From Balanoglossus misakiensis (Eukaryota > Hemichordata): DNA of 64,000 bases. The DNA is taken from assembly GCA_040954595.2 (NCBI GenBank), contig CM082588.2:10292001-10356000 (forward strand). Direction: 5' to 3'. Of the stretch, positions 20,531 to 31,147 are shown one piece after another (the stretch's first letter is position 1; each line of letters opens with the position of its first letter). The translations under genes were made by a program, and so were the position numbers. The notes beneath the pieces are model-generated. The model saw only the letters and a list, made by a program, of their open reading frames with translations. It was not told where the DNA came from and made no database searches.

Positions 20531-21100
20531 CTATATCATCAAGGGGAAAACGCCAAACGAAAGGATTAATAGATTGGCATGTAGTTGCCACAAATCAGAC
20601 GTGAGGGTCTCATCAGCGATCAGGTTTGCATTGAAAGTTTCAGAATGAAGAGTCTCTGGTAGTTGATGTTCAAATGAAATTACCAATTGTAATGTATCGA
20701 AGAATTCACACGGGTCACCAAAAACTTTGAAATGGGCGCAATGAGTGCTGTTAACTGGAGAACAGTAGTACAAGCGTATTGTTGAAAATGAGACACGGCG
20801 GATGTTTGCGCCAATTGGCAAAACTTGTTCGTGTGTTGCGTCAGTTAACAGTTGCGAATGTGTGTACAGCTTTTTGGGGGGAAAACTGAACGACAGATTT
20901 TGTAATGTACGGAGAGCAGTGCATGGGCCGAGCTTTGCAGACGTAATTGTCTGGTTATGAATATTCCAAAGAGAGCCAATTGGCGTACCGATATTTTGTT
21001 GACGTTGAACGAAACGACAGTGGGGTGGTAGGTCAAATGGTGGGGCTTTGAAATGTCCCGCGGTATTTGACCAATGGAGTTGGCTTTCACTGTAGATTAA
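20531..21100 (-). CDS. Uncharacterised open frame upstream of the RPA-like gene
   Basis: This is a long open stretch on the element's coding strand, just upstream of the RPA-like exons. I do not recognise a domain. The peptide is rich in His, Leu and Ser and has no clear repeats or membrane segments. An acceptor-like CAG sits near 21090. It may be an N-terminal exon of the RPA-like gene, but I could not find a good donor joining it in frame to 20453. A separate gene or chance open frame is possible. Confidence 0.35.
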   Translation of the reverse strand, partial: LIYSESQLHWSNTAGHFKAPPFDLPPHCRFVQRQQNIGTPIGSLWNIHNQTITSAKLGPCTALRTLQNLSFSFPPKKLYTHSQLLTDATHEQVLPIGANIRRVSFSTIRLYYCSPVNSTHCAHFKVFGDPCEFFDTLQLVISFEHQLPETLHSETFNANLIADETLTSDLWQLHANLLILSFGVFPLMI

Positions 21101-21201
21101 GCACCCGTGAATTTTTCGTACACAGTGTGGCATAATGAACCAAAGCAAGGAAATAAAAAATAAAGTATAACTTACTGTGTGAGTGTGGTACTTGCGGTGA
21201 A

Positions 21202-21660
21202 CTAGACTGTGTGGATATAGTCTGTGCGGCTTGTTGTTCTGGATGAAAAAGGTGGGAAAGTGTGGTACGATGACCGATGTGCGCTGGAAAGTTGAAAGCG
21301 ACGCGATGTTGTAGTTTCAGGAGTCAGGGAGCGAATGCGGTGAGCTCGCAGAAGTGTATGAGTGGACTTTCCGAAGACGACGCGTGAAAAATTTAATAAT
21401 TGACGGACACAATGGATTTGCACCAATAGTAATACACAGAAATTGCCGACAAAGACAGTTTCGCAAAGGAACACGTGTGTATTGTTTACAAATATGACGT
21501 AACCGCCAGCGTGCAGATGAAAACAGAACGTGTTTACATGTTCAAAGCCAAGGAAGTCGATTGCTCCAGGGTTCTGAAAAACATTTCCGGTTGTGCATGA
21601 CCGACAGGATGTTTGTTCGTAATCTGTCAATGTGATGAGATGTGTACCACATGTTAGCAA
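21202..21660 (-). CDS. Uncharacterised 152-codon open frame in the Helentron
   Basis: This open frame lies between the endonuclease remnant and the RPA region, on the coding strand of the element. The first half has several Cys residues (YEQTSCRSC) and hydrophobic stretches; the second half is Ser/Thr/Arg-rich. A splice-donor-like GTAAGT lies just past its end near 21174, but an in-frame TAG comes before it. No family recognised. It could be an exon with another boundary or simply non-coding. Confidence 0.25.
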   Translation of the reverse strand: MLTCGTHLITLTDYEQTSCRSCTTGNVFQNPGAIDFLGFEHVNTFCFHLHAGGYVIFVNNTHVFLCETVFVGNFCVLLLVQIHCVRQLLNFSRVVFGKSTHTLLRAHRIRSLTPETTTSRRFQLSSAHRSSYHTFPPFSSRTTSRTDYIHTV

Positions 21661-21767
21661 TAAAATGGTGCCGTTTTGGTGTATAGGGGGAGATACCGAT
21701 TATGTAAATAAACTGGTAATGTGACAGGGCAGTTGTCATTGCAATGATGGACACAGTAATGTTGTTG

Positions 21768-22101
21768 TCAGGTTGTTTTCATTAAGTGTGACAGCAGCAT
21801 GTATAGTTTTGACCAAATGTTTTTCAAGGTGCCACTTTTGATATGTGGTATATTGGCAAGTATAAGAACTAATGCAAAATGGTAGTCTGTTGTTTCTTCA
21901 TTAAGTTGTTGACATTTCAAAGTACCCATTGCTGTGGGTGGGCAGAGATATGTCACCATTGAAGTCCCCGATAATGAACACTGGTTTATTGACATAGATG
22001 AAATCTAGCAGTGGTGTACTGTCCTTTGTGAATGTTGTACGTTGGCATGTTGGTACTGACACTTGGTAATAATGGTTTGTGGTGTAGCAATAATTGCACA
22101 T
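21768..22101 (-). pseudogene. Decayed second copy of the endonuclease C-terminus
   Basis: Just downstream of the stop of the big Helentron gene, the sequence repeats the end of its endonuclease domain in degraded, frameshifted form. IIGDFNGDISLPTHSNGYF corresponds to MGDFNFDILLPNTSTAFLHF, and QQLNEETTDYHFALVLI corresponds to RQLIKEETTDQHSALDLIF. The catalytic SDH box of the parent is lost here (it reads WSKLYML). It is a partial tandem duplication or a relic of a related element's end. Confidence 0.7.
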
Positions 22102-22217
22102 ATTGACTCATACATGTATGTAATATGGGAAATAAGTGTATTTGAAATCTGCTGTTGTCATTTAATTCTTATGTGTTGTCTTTTATGATTATGTCTATAA
22201 TCTAACACTGATTAATT

Positions 22218-25200
22218 TCAAGTGAATTGGCTGGGGTGAATGGCTGCATACACGGCCTTGTGATCAGACCATGAGTTTTCTATTGTGTCATAGGTAGTTG
22301 TGAAGAAGTTAAGAAAAATTAAGTCCAGAGCAGAATGCTGATCAGTTGTTTCTTCCTTTATTAGTTGCCGACAGTTACAAATTGATGTCATAAAGTGGAG
22401 GAAAGCAGTACTGGTATTAGGTAGTAGAATGTCAAAATTAAAGTCACCCATTATTAATATTGGTTTTGTCAAATCTAGTAGTGGCAGGAGATACTGTTGA
22501 AATTGTTGTTTGAATGTGTGGATTGTGCACTGAGGGGATTTATAGATCATAATGATTTGAAGTAGTTTATTTTGAATTAGGATGTTGGCTTTTATAAATT
22601 CGAACACTTTTGTTGAATGGCACTTGATATGAATCACTTGATATGAATCTTTGACATACAATACAAGACCATGATAGGGTCTTGTGAAATTTACAGCAGT
22701 GTTGTCAATATGCACATCTTGGTCATTCCTGAATAGTAGATAATTTGGGAGATTGTAGGCTTCATTGGTATCATTAGTTGTTAATCTGGATTCAGCAATT
22801 CCGATAACATCAGCAGCAATTATATTGTGGTCACTGCATAAATCTGCAAAATGTTTATGGAGTGATCTAGCGTTTTGATATACTACTTTGCAGTGGTCAT
22901 GAGGGAGGGCATATAATGGTTTGAAGCATAATTGAAGTTGGCTGTCATCACGGAGTCTTTTCATTTCATTGTGAACTGCTTCAGATATTGCGATTTTATT
23001 TTTATTCAACTCCAGTATCTGAAGTCCACTTATTGTACGCACTCTACTTATTGCGACATAATGTATATGGTCAATTTTTCTTGTACCCATATGGATTATT
23101 ACCTTATCAAGTGTATCACCCTGAGATTTGTGAATAGTTTTTGCAGCAGACGGTCTAAGTGGAAATTGAATTCTCATGACAGATACATGTTTGTAATATT
23201 TACTGGTAGGAAACTGGCGTTTAATGTCAAATATTGGAGTCAATTGTTTACCAATTTCTGGTTGATGCAAATGTTTGTATTTATGTCTTCTTAATAGACC
23301 AACATTTTTATCATCAAATTGAACCCAAATTATACTGGGGCGGTTGTTTGATGTTCCTGTCATTCTGTGGTCTATTTGTTGCACTACACAACTGGCACCA
23401 TTTGTCATACCATCCTCAACATCAACATTGGCAGTGAGATCATATCGCAGTCCAACAGCTATAGGTGCTTGTGATAATAAACCGCATGTTTTGGATGGAT
23501 CTTTTGGAATGGTCTTCAAAAGCTGTGCTTTCACTTGTTGTGAGACATCACCAATAACTGTGTCCAGTGCTGGTACAACAAGTTTATGGGATGTAGCATT
23601 TTGGTAAACTTTATCATTATGTGACTCTACCATTGCATTGGTGGTGTATAAATGAGGAATGGACTCGTTGAGTGGTTGATCATGAGATATTACATAGTTT
23701 TGCAATTCAGAAATATCTTCATCTGTGTGCCTCCCTTCTCTCAATCTATTCAATAGTTGAGCAAAGTCTTCATCATCTTTCTGTCTCATGATCTGTGTTA
23801 GTTCATGCATGGTGAAATGTTCTTTCCACAGATTAGTTGCTAATGGGCCATACTCTTTTGTTAGGTCTTTGAATATCCAGCCATCCATTACTGGTTTGAG
23901 TTGAAATAAATCACCAACAGTTATCATTGAAACACCACCAAATACTTGATTGTTACCTTTTATTTGTTGAAGTCGGAGATTTATGAAATTTAAAAGCTCA
24001 TGGCCTACCATGCTGATTTCATCAATGATTACAACTGATAAATGTTGATATTTACTTCGCAAAGTATTAAGTTTATCGCTATCCAGTGGTTTGTATTTAT
24101 AACCTTGACTTGCAGGTACTTTGAAAGCTGCATGAATAGTACTACCATTGATATGATAGGCTGCTTTACCAGTTGGCGCACATAACAATAAACGACAGTC
24201 GAGTGGTGATTCACCAGCAATTGAACACAGATAGCGATGTAATGCCTGATATATTGCTCGGATTACAACTGACTTTCCTGTACCAGCACCCCCTGTGATA
24301 AATATATGCATTGGATCATGATTTGTCTTGACTGATTTCAAAACATGATGAAATATTTCCCTTTGTTTTACATTGAGAGATCTCACAAGTTTGTGATATT
24401 GTTCATCAGGGATACGTCCTGGGACGTTGCTGGTGTCATCAGTGGTGACAGTCGTATTCATACCAATGTCAACACCTATATCATAAGTGGTATGTTCTGG
24501 TTGGTCATCAGGTTGAAAGTATATGAAATGATCATTTGGTGTAGTAGTTCCTTCTTCTAGATCATCTCTCTCAGCATGTTGCGTATTTGGAGCAATCTGA
24601 TCAAATGCATTTAAATCATCATTATCAAGTTGCTCTGCAGCTGTAGTGGCTTGATCTATCAACTCTGAATTATGTTCATACTTATCTATGGTTTGTGCAA
24701 TAATGTGTTTGTTATGATTATAAGATTCTTGAAAGGTGGCACAACTGTTTAGAAGGTCAGAGCTTTCATTTCTCCATGGCATGTACAGCAACAATTTTTC
24801 ACGACAGTAATTTTCATAGTCAACTTTCTTACTATAATTGACATAGCGTATTATACACGGATTTACACGTTCTTGTATTTTCATACCATTTTTGAGAATG
24901 ATATTTATTTTACTTGTCATATTGTCAGATTCTGAGTCCACACCTAAATCAGGGTCATCATGATCACCATCATTTATATCTTGTGGATAATTATCAGTGC
25001 ATTTGGTTGAATATGTGACTCTAAGTTTAGATGCATAATCTGCAAGACACCAATTTTCTAATGCTTTTGGCCGTCTAGCATAACGTTTGATTAGATTGTC
25101 ACTTTCTATGTCAGTAGATTCTGCTGGTGTATTTTCAAGGGCAGTTTTGCTTTTGAGCAGGAATGTTCTTTGATCAGGTGGTGATGTGTTTATAAATACC

Positions 25201-28200
25201 ACTTGTCTTGTAGCTTTAGTAAGTGACAACTGCAGGATGATGTAAGCAGCCTCTTGTGCACTGATTTCTACATTGTTAAGGAATTTATTTCCAATATGTC
25301 TGACCTGTGCTTTCAGTTCCATATTGCCTTTTCTGGCTTCTTTGCATGCTTGGTCAAGTAATGCACTCATGCCTCTTTGGGATTTACTGATATAGGATAC
25401 AATGTACATGGCACAGGCGTATGGATCTAAAACAAACTGTAGATCATGATTTGCTCCCCATGCAGACAATAATAATTTCATGTAGGCATTGACACGTAAA
25501 TCACTTGGTTCTCTTTTGAGAAATATTGTGGTAGTTTTGAGTGAACTCTGAATGCATTTTATGTATTCATCATGACTGATTTGCAGCTCAGTAGATAGGA
25601 AGTCATCATATGATATTGGTTTGCCTTCTTTCATATCATCCAGTTTTTGTTTGATTTCTTCATATTTCTGTTTGTAATGTTGTTCTTCATCTGGATCAGC
25701 ATTTAATGGTGAGAGAATCATTGTTTCTGACATAGGAGGCATTGGGTATCCAAAACGACATACAGGTTTGCCTTTTACTCGGCATGTCTTAGAGTGCTTA
25801 TGTGTCTGCAGATTCAATACTTCAGCCATTTCACTTGGTACATTGGAAGAACAAGATACATATATGTCAATGAAATCAATCACTTCTGTTGGTGTGTTTT
25901 GTTGATAATTTGGTGCATTCTCAATCCACATTAGCATATGGATGTGTGGTGAGCCACGTTGTTGAAATTCCACTCTGTAGAAGTAATCAGTGATTTTGCC
26001 CAATGGATCACATGGACCTCTAAGTACTGTATTGATGAATTCATGAATTCTGTGGTCAAAGAAACGAGCACATGTCACTGGGTCAGATTGAAGTAACCTG
26101 GACTTTGTAGCCCAATCCATGGCTTTAAGTTCATCAGCAGTATATTTCTTACCATCTACAAGTGTACCCAGTATTTGATGTAAGTCAATCCACTTTGTGT
26201 CAGCACTAGACAGAGAACAAAACCATGTTGGTAAACCAAGTTGTCTAATCATTGCAAATACATCTTTCTTCCTCTTTTCTAGATAGGGTGGTGAATTGCG
26301 CAAATCTCTGAATATGTAAAATCCGTCATCAAGTCTAAGTAAATCACTTACTCTTTCTGGATTTAATAAATCTGCAACTTTGTAAGTTCTGCCTTCAGTT
26401 TTACATCGTCTCAATGCAAGGTGGACTTTACTACTGATCTGTTTTAACTGCAGTTTCTTCACTTTGAAAAACATATTTGGTACAGAGTTTGCAACGCGTC
26501 TATCAACATTACGCAATTCCCATTTACAAACATCACTGTAATGTACATTTGAGGTGTGGATTTGATCAATATTTCTGCGTTGTCCACAGAATATAGTTGG
26601 AAAGGCTAGATATTCTGCATCTGTATCATTGAACAGACTAAGAGGGCGTTGACCTTCACCAGAGGCAAATGTTAAAATTTGATTACGATAATCTGAATCA
26701 TCAAGTAAAGTGTCCATATTAGCAACAGCTCCCTCTGCTGGATCAACCTCACTGAATTTATCAGAATCAGAATCTGATTCAGATTCAGGATCATCAGCTT
26801 GCTCTTGTTCAGTGTTTGTATTTTCAATAAATACAGCCATATCATTATCTGTGTTTTCAAATTCCTGAGACCACTTGTGATTAATTGGAATACCTGAATT
26901 TTGGTACAAAACACTGTTTTTCATGAGCCACACAAGTGCTGCCATCACTTTATTTGGTCGAATATTTTCTGTAAATTCACTTCGCGTGTACATTAGTTTT
27001 CGTTTCAGTTTGACTGGTATAGTAGCTGAATCATCTAGCATTCTTGGCAGAGCATTAACAGTAGGGGTGATATCTGTTGGAATATTGACTACCGGACCAG
27101 ATAATGACCTTTGACCTCCACGTGGCAAACTGCACATATGCATGAATGGAATTCTGAGTGCTATCAATCTTTCTTCCAAAGGGTGCAACTGTAACTGTGG
27201 TGGAATATCAGGGAAATTAACATTATTAGCTATAGACAATCTGGGGATTTTACCAGCAGATATGGATCTGTAGCATGTGTTACACACCCACTCTATATTG
27301 TCAACAGAAGTGTATGCAGTCAAACATTTTGATGCAATGCCTCGTTCAGATAATTTGGCAGCAGGAGTAACAGATTTTCTGAACCAAGTTTGATGACATG
27401 ATGAGCAGACATAGACAGGGCCTTGTGATACAGTTCTATGAAATATATTTATGCATGCCTGCAACGATTCCCCGCATAATTGTCGGGTCTCAAAACCTCT
27501 ATGTTTGCTAAAACCATTGTGTGTAACATGTTGTTTTTTGTCAATTTGAAATGTTTGAATTTTTTCACTGCATTTCACAAACTTCTTTTGTAAGTTTTCT
27601 TTTTTTCTGAAGTTTCTATCCTGTCTCTTCATTTTTCTGTAGATCTGTTGCTTTTTGTTTTCGTGCTCTTTGAAGGTTTTACTTTTGCGTGAAGTCTTGA
27701 TACGTGCCTGTGACTGTATTTTCTCATTTTGTCGAAATGTGGAATTTTGACGCAGACTTTTAATGTGTTCTTTCAGTTTTGGCTTTTCTTTTTCTCGGAA
27801 TGCAGGATTTTGACGCAAAGTTTTAATGTGTGCTTTAAATTTCACCTTTTCTTTCTCTCGGAATGCAGGATTTTGACGCAGAGTTTGCTTGTGTGAGTTT
27901 AATTTCACCTTTTCTTTCTCTCGGAATGCAGGATTTTGACGCAGAGTTTGCTTGTGTGAGTTTAATTTCACCTTTTCTTTCTCTCGGAATGCAGGATTTT
28001 GACGCAGAGTGTTAATGCGTGATTTCAATTTGACCTTCTCTTTCTCTCGGAATACAGGATTTTGACGCAGAGTTTGCTTGTGTGAGTTTAATTTCACCTT
28101 CTCTTTCTCTCGGAATGCAGGATTTTGACGCAGAGTGTTAATGCGTGATTTTAATTTGACCTTCTCTTTCTCTCGGAATACAGGATTTTGACGCAGAGTT

Positions 28201-30071
28201 TGCTTGTGTGAGTTTAATTTCACCTTTTCTGTCTCTCGGAATACAGGATTTTGACGCAGAGTGTAAATGCGTGATTTCAATTTGACCTTCTCTTTCTCTC
28301 GGAATACAGGATTTTGACGCAGAGTTTGCTTGTGTGAGTTTAATTTCACCTTCTCTTTCTCTCGGAATGCAGGATTTTGACGCAGAGTGTTAATGCGTGA
28401 TTTTAATTTGACCTTCTCTTTCTCTCGGAATACAGGATTTTGACGCAGAGTTTGCTTGTGTGAGTTTAATTTCACCTTTTCTGTCTCTCGGAATACAGGA
28501 TTTTGACGCAGAGTGTAAATGCGTGATTTCAATTTGACCTTCTCTTTCTCTCGGAATACAGGATTTTGACGCAGAGTTTGCTTGTGTGAGTTTAATTTCA
28601 CCTTCTCTTTCTCTTGGAATGAAGGATTTTGACGCAGGATTTGTATGTGTGATTGCAATTTTTCCTTTTCTCTCTTTCTATATTGTGGGTTTGCACGTAT
28701 TGTTCTTTTTTGATATTGTTGAGATAACTTTTCTCTGTCTCTGTATTCTACATTCTGGCGCAATGTCTTTATATGTGCTTGCACTTTTGACTTTTCTCTC
28801 TCTTTGAAGTCAGGATTTTGTCTTTGTGCACATTTCCTCTCCTTGTCTCTCTTTCTTTCATTGGTTTTAAATGAAGGATCCTGTCTTTTCAACCGTTTGT
28901 ATTCTCTGTCATATACCTTTCTTGATTTTCTTCTACATGAACCTGATGGAAGTGCATCAATGGTATTAGAAGTTTGCATACACTGTTTATTAGCTTGTAA
29001 TTGTTTTTGTGACTCGAAATAGTTGTCTAACAGGTCTGAATGCCTTTGAGTCCGTTGATACAGTCTCTGAGAAGATGAACTCTCTATATGAATGGTTAAT
29101 TCTTGAAGTTCATAAGGTGTCATGTTATTGAAGTTAAGGTTATGAAATAATGAATACAAATAGTTTGTTAAATCATTTAGAGTCGGAAAACTCAATACCA
29201 TACTTGAACCGTCAGAACATTGGAAACCATGTGAGTTTCGACTATGAGAATCAAATACGAAGTATTTGCCATCTGTTGCAGAAAGGGCCATGCTGTAGCC
29301 ACCAAGTATTAACATAACTGAGTTACTAGAATTGAACATGTTAATCATAGCATCTCTGAACACCATACATCCTTGTTCATCATAGTCAGACATACAGTCT
29401 AACATACCAAAGTACAGTCTTCCTTGTGTAATATTGAACTGCACAGAATTCATGTGAACAGTATTTGGCAATTCATCACACATTAGTATTTCAGAAAATA
29501 ATTTATTACTTGCTCTGAGGTCATTTGTGGTTTTAATGTATAAATTATCACCAGCATGTAAAATGTGATCTAAGTCATTAGATGTCAATGTCATCTCTCT
29601 TTCTTTTGATATGCAAAGGAAAGCAAGGGCATTACAAGTACATTGTCTACCTCGTGAATTTATGCTGAAAATATCATTGCCTTGATGAAAACTACCTTGG
29701 AGTACACTGTCTATTGTGTAACTTTCCCAGTGTAAAGTGTGACTATTGTGAGAGGAGTATAATTCTTGTTTGTCATGTGCATCATTTGCACTGTAGTATA
29801 CACAAGAGGAATTTTGATTTGACACACTGGTCGAAGAATTCTTATTGAAGGTTGTAACTGATTGAGTGGCATTAAAACTTTTGATAATGGTACTTGAAGA
29901 TGTAGACATATTATTGCTGTATGGTTCTATGCTTGACGATATTGATGTATTGTTATTGGCATTGCCGTACGAATCTGACTTCTTGAATGTTCCTTGTAGC
30001 ACAGGGTGTTTTACTTTACTGGATCCACCCAAACCAGAATCAGACCCAGCTGATATGATTGGTCCATCAGC
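22218..30071 (-). CDS. Helentron replicase: C76-like protease, basic repeats, HUH Rep, PIF1-like helicase, APE-like endonuclease
   Basis: This is the main transposase (about 2600 residues; numbering starts at the upstream TTG, 30101). A protease-like domain lies at about 100-330, with Gln140, Cys154 (GRQCTCNAL) and Asp284-x-His286 (FDSHSRN). Some 20 basic repeats of 21 residues follow at about 395-800 (EKVKLNSHKQTLRQNPVFRE type), then a CxxC-rich segment at about 870-945. Rep follows with the HUH motif in SPHIHMLMW (about 1385) and paired Tyr in YACAMYIVSYISK (about 1565). The superfamily 1 helicase has GGAGTGKS (about 1940), VVIIDEISM (about 2025), HKSQGDTL and YVAISRVR. The C-terminal APE-type endonuclease spans about 2404-2627, with MGDFNFD and SWSDHKAV. 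The exon starts after an acceptor (TTTTTAAACAG) at 30072. The first in-frame ATG inside the exon is about codon 65, so an upstream start exon is needed. Confidence 0.9.
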   Translation of the reverse strand, partial: ADGPIISAGSDSGLGGSSKVKHPVLQGTFKKSDSYGNANNNTSISSSIEPYSNNMSTSSSTIIKSFNATQSVTTFNKNSSTSVSNQNSSCVYYSANDAHDKQELYSSHNSHTLHWESYTIDSVLQGSFHQGNDIFSINSRGRQCTCNALAFLCISKEREMTLTSNDLDHILHAGDNLYIKTTNDLRASNKLFSEILMCDELPNTVHMNSVQFNITQGRLYFGMLDCMSDYDEQGCMVFRDAMINMFNSSNSVMLILGGYSMALSATDGKYFVFDSHSRNSHGFQCSDGSSMVLSFPTLNDLTNYLYSLFHNLNFNNMTPYELQELTIHIESSSSQRLYQRTQRHSDLLDNYFESQKQLQANKQCMQTSNTIDALPSGSCRRKSRKVYDREYKRLKRQDPSFKTNERKRDKERKCAQRQNPDFKEREKSKVQAHIKTLRQNVEYRDREKLSQQYQKRTIRANPQYRKREKEKLQSHIQILRQNPSFQEKEKVKLNSHKQTLRQNPVFREKEKVKLKSRIYTLRQNPVFRETEKVKLNSHKQTLRQNPVFREKEKVKLKSRINTLRQNPAFREKEKVKLNSHKQTLRQNPVFREKEKVKLKSRIYTLRQNPVFRETEKVKLNSHKQTLRQNPVFREKEKVKLKSRINTLRQNPAFREKEKVKLNSHKQTLRQNPVFREKEKVKLKSRINTLRQNPAFREKEKVKLNSHKQTLRQNPAFREKEKVKLNSHKQTLRQNPAFREKEKVKFKAHIKTLRQNPAFREKEKPKLKEHIKSLRQNSTFRQNEKIQSQARIKTSRKSKTFKEHENKKQQIYRKMKRQDRNFRKKENLQKKFVKCSEKIQTFQIDKKQHVTHNGFSKHRGFETRQLCGESLQACINIFHRTVSQGPVYVCSSCHQTWFRKSVTPAAKLSERGIASKCLTAYTSVDNIEWVCNTCYRSISAGKIPRLSIANNVNFPDIPPQLQLHPLEERLIALRIPFMHMCSLPRGGQRSLSGPVVNIPTDITPTVNALPRMLDDSATIPVKLKRKLMYTRSEFTENIRPNKVMAALVWLMKNSVLYQNSGIPINHKWSQEFENTDNDMAVFIENTNTEQEQADDPESESDSDSDKFSEVDPAEGAVANMDTLLDDSDYRNQILTFASGEGQRPLSLFNDTDAEYLAFPTIFCGQRRNIDQIHTSNVHYSDVCKWELRNVDRRVANSVPNMFFKVKKLQLKQISSKVHLALRRCKTEGRTYKVADLLNPERVSDLLRLDDGFYIFRDLRNSPPYLEKRKKDVFAMIRQLGLPTWFCSLSSADTKWIDLHQILGTLVDGKKYTADELKAMDWATKSRLLQSDPVTCARFFDHRIHEFINTVLRGPCDPLGKITDYFYRVEFQQRGSPHIHMLMWIENAPNYQQNTPTEVIDFIDIYVSCSSNVPSEMAEVLNLQTHKHSKTCRVKGKPVCRFGYPMPPMSETMILSPLNADPDEEQHYKQKYEEIKQKLDDMKEGKPISYDDFLSTELQISHDEYIKCIQSSLKTTTIFLKREPSDLRVNAYMKLLLSAWGANHDLQFVLDPYACAMYIVSYISKSQRGMSALLDQACKEARKGNMELKAQVRHIGNKFLNNVEISAQEAAYIILQLSLTKATRQVVFINTSPPDQRTFLLKSKTALENTPAESTDIESDNLIKRYARRPKALENWCLADYASKLRVTYSTKCTDNYPQDINDGDHDDPDLGVDSESDNMTSKINIILKNGMKIQERVNPCIIRYVNYSKKVDYENYCREKLLLYMPWRNESSDLLNSCATFQESYNHNKHIIAQTIDKYEHNSELIDQATTAAEQLDNDDLNAFDQIAPNTQHAERDDLEEGTTTPNDHFIYFQPDDQPEHTTYDIGVDIGMNTTVTTDDTSNVPGRIPDEQYHKLVRSLNVKQREIFHHVLKSVKTNHDPMHIFITGGAGTGKSVVIRAIYQALHRYLCSIAGESPLDCRLLLCAPTGKAAYHINGSTIHAAFKVPASQGYKYKPLDSDKLNTLRSKYQHLSVVIIDEISMVGHELLNFINLRLQQIKGNNQVFGGVSMITVGDLFQLKPVMDGWIFKDLTKEYGPLATNLWKEHFTMHELTQIMRQKDDEDFAQLLNRLREGRHTDEDISELQNYVISHDQPLNESIPHLYTTNAMVESHNDKVYQNATSHKLVVPALDTVIGDVSQQVKAQLLKTIPKDPSKTCGLLSQAPIAVGLRYDLTANVDVEDGMTNGASCVVQQIDHRMTGTSNNRPSIIWVQFDDKNVGLLRRHKYKHLHQPEIGKQLTPIFDIKRQFPTSKYYKHVSVMRIQFPLRPSAAKTIHKSQGDTLDKVIIHMGTRKIDHIHYVAISRVRTISGLQILELNKNKIAISEAVHNEMKRLRDDSQLQLCFKPLYALPHDHCKVVYQNARSLHKHFADLCSDHNIIAADVIGIAESRLTTNDTNEAYNLPNYLLFRNDQDVHIDNTAVNFTRPYHGLVLYVKDSYQVIHIKCHSTKVFEFIKANILIQNKLLQIIMIYKSPQCTIHTFKQQFQQYLLPLLDLTKPILIMGDFNFDILLPNTSTAFLHFMTSICNCRQLIKEETTDQHSALDLIFLNFFTTTYDTIENSWSDHKAVYAAIHPSQFT
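27690..28920 (-). repeat. 63-bp coding minisatellite in the Helentron replicase
   Basis: Tandem 63-bp units encode the 21-residue repeat. Two alternating types (LNSHKQTLRQNP and LKSRIYTLRQNP or LKSRINTLRQNP) give a 126-bp higher-order period in the middle. Outer copies are more diverged. The frame is kept throughout, which argues for selection on the protein or recent expansion. Confidence 0.9.
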
Positions 30072-31147
30072 CTGTTTAAAAATAAACAAGATAAGCGACA
30101 ATTAGAAAATACAGTTACCTTTAATTTCCATCACATGTCCTTATTTGACCCCTGATGAGTACTATGACAATGAGAGCCAATGACAGGTCAATTTTGCGTC
30201 ATATTCAAATTGGTTTTGTGTATATCATGTACATATAAGTACTATCACTAGTATTTACATTGCAAATGTGTTCAATTAAGCTTTTGTATAAATTTGTTGT
30301 AATTTCAATACATTTTGCAAAATTTAGCTACTTGCATAATATTTGTATATCACATGTGGACAAAGACATTGCACAAATTAGTAACATGGCTATTGTCACG
30401 CCACCTCATCAAAAACTACTAGCGGCACAGGGTTGGCCTGCCATAACATTGTCTTACACTCATGTTTCACAATCATTCGAAAGCTCATTGCAACATTGAA
30501 ATTATATCACCTACAAACCTCACCTTTCTACAAAGTTCCATATCAAATAAAACTTTCCCACATAAATCTTTTCCAGTTGAACCTTTTGAAACCACACACT
30601 TCACCTGACAAATTTAGTCTGGAAAGTTGAACGTACCCTCTATCTACTCTGAAACTACCAAGTTTAAAACAAACTTCAAAACTGGAAAAGGTTTGTGCCT
30701 ATGACTTTTCCCATATAATTACATTGAGAATACCTAGAAAACTCACTTCTACTATTTCTATGAAATATTACACATAGCTCAATCAAATAGAAATAAATGC
30801 ATCCATCAAATATCGTTTGGTCACTGTATTTTTTTTAGATAAACTTTACAAGTGTTTCGCCCATAGATACACCCTCACTGAATATGCTGACTCAGCAATT
30901 TTCCTCAATTATCAACAAAATTCATGGCCTTGTATTTCAAAAGCAAACGCAGTGACATGAGAAGCCAATAATCCAAAATTGAAGACATAACGTTACTTTC
31001 GATTTTACTGATCATTACGGACTAGCTGCTAAAAGCCTACCCTGCGACCAAACAGTGACGTTGACCAACTTTCCCCTGCTCAAATGAAGAACTCCTTTTC
31101 CTGTTTACAAGTATGTACAATTTTATAGTATGCAAATACACACATAC
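30072..31147 (-). other. Predicted intron of the Helentron replicase gene
   Basis: It begins with GTATGTG (31147 downward) and ends with a T-rich tract and CAG at 30072. Both flanking exons are in phase 0. Apart from this, the stretch is AT-rich with no gene that I can recognise. Confidence 0.65.

Noticed and set aside
29200-29760. Integrated herpesvirus sequence, suggested by the tegument-like protease domain
   Set aside because: The domain is in one frame with Helitron Rep, helicase and endonuclease, and no other herpesvirus-like gene is present.
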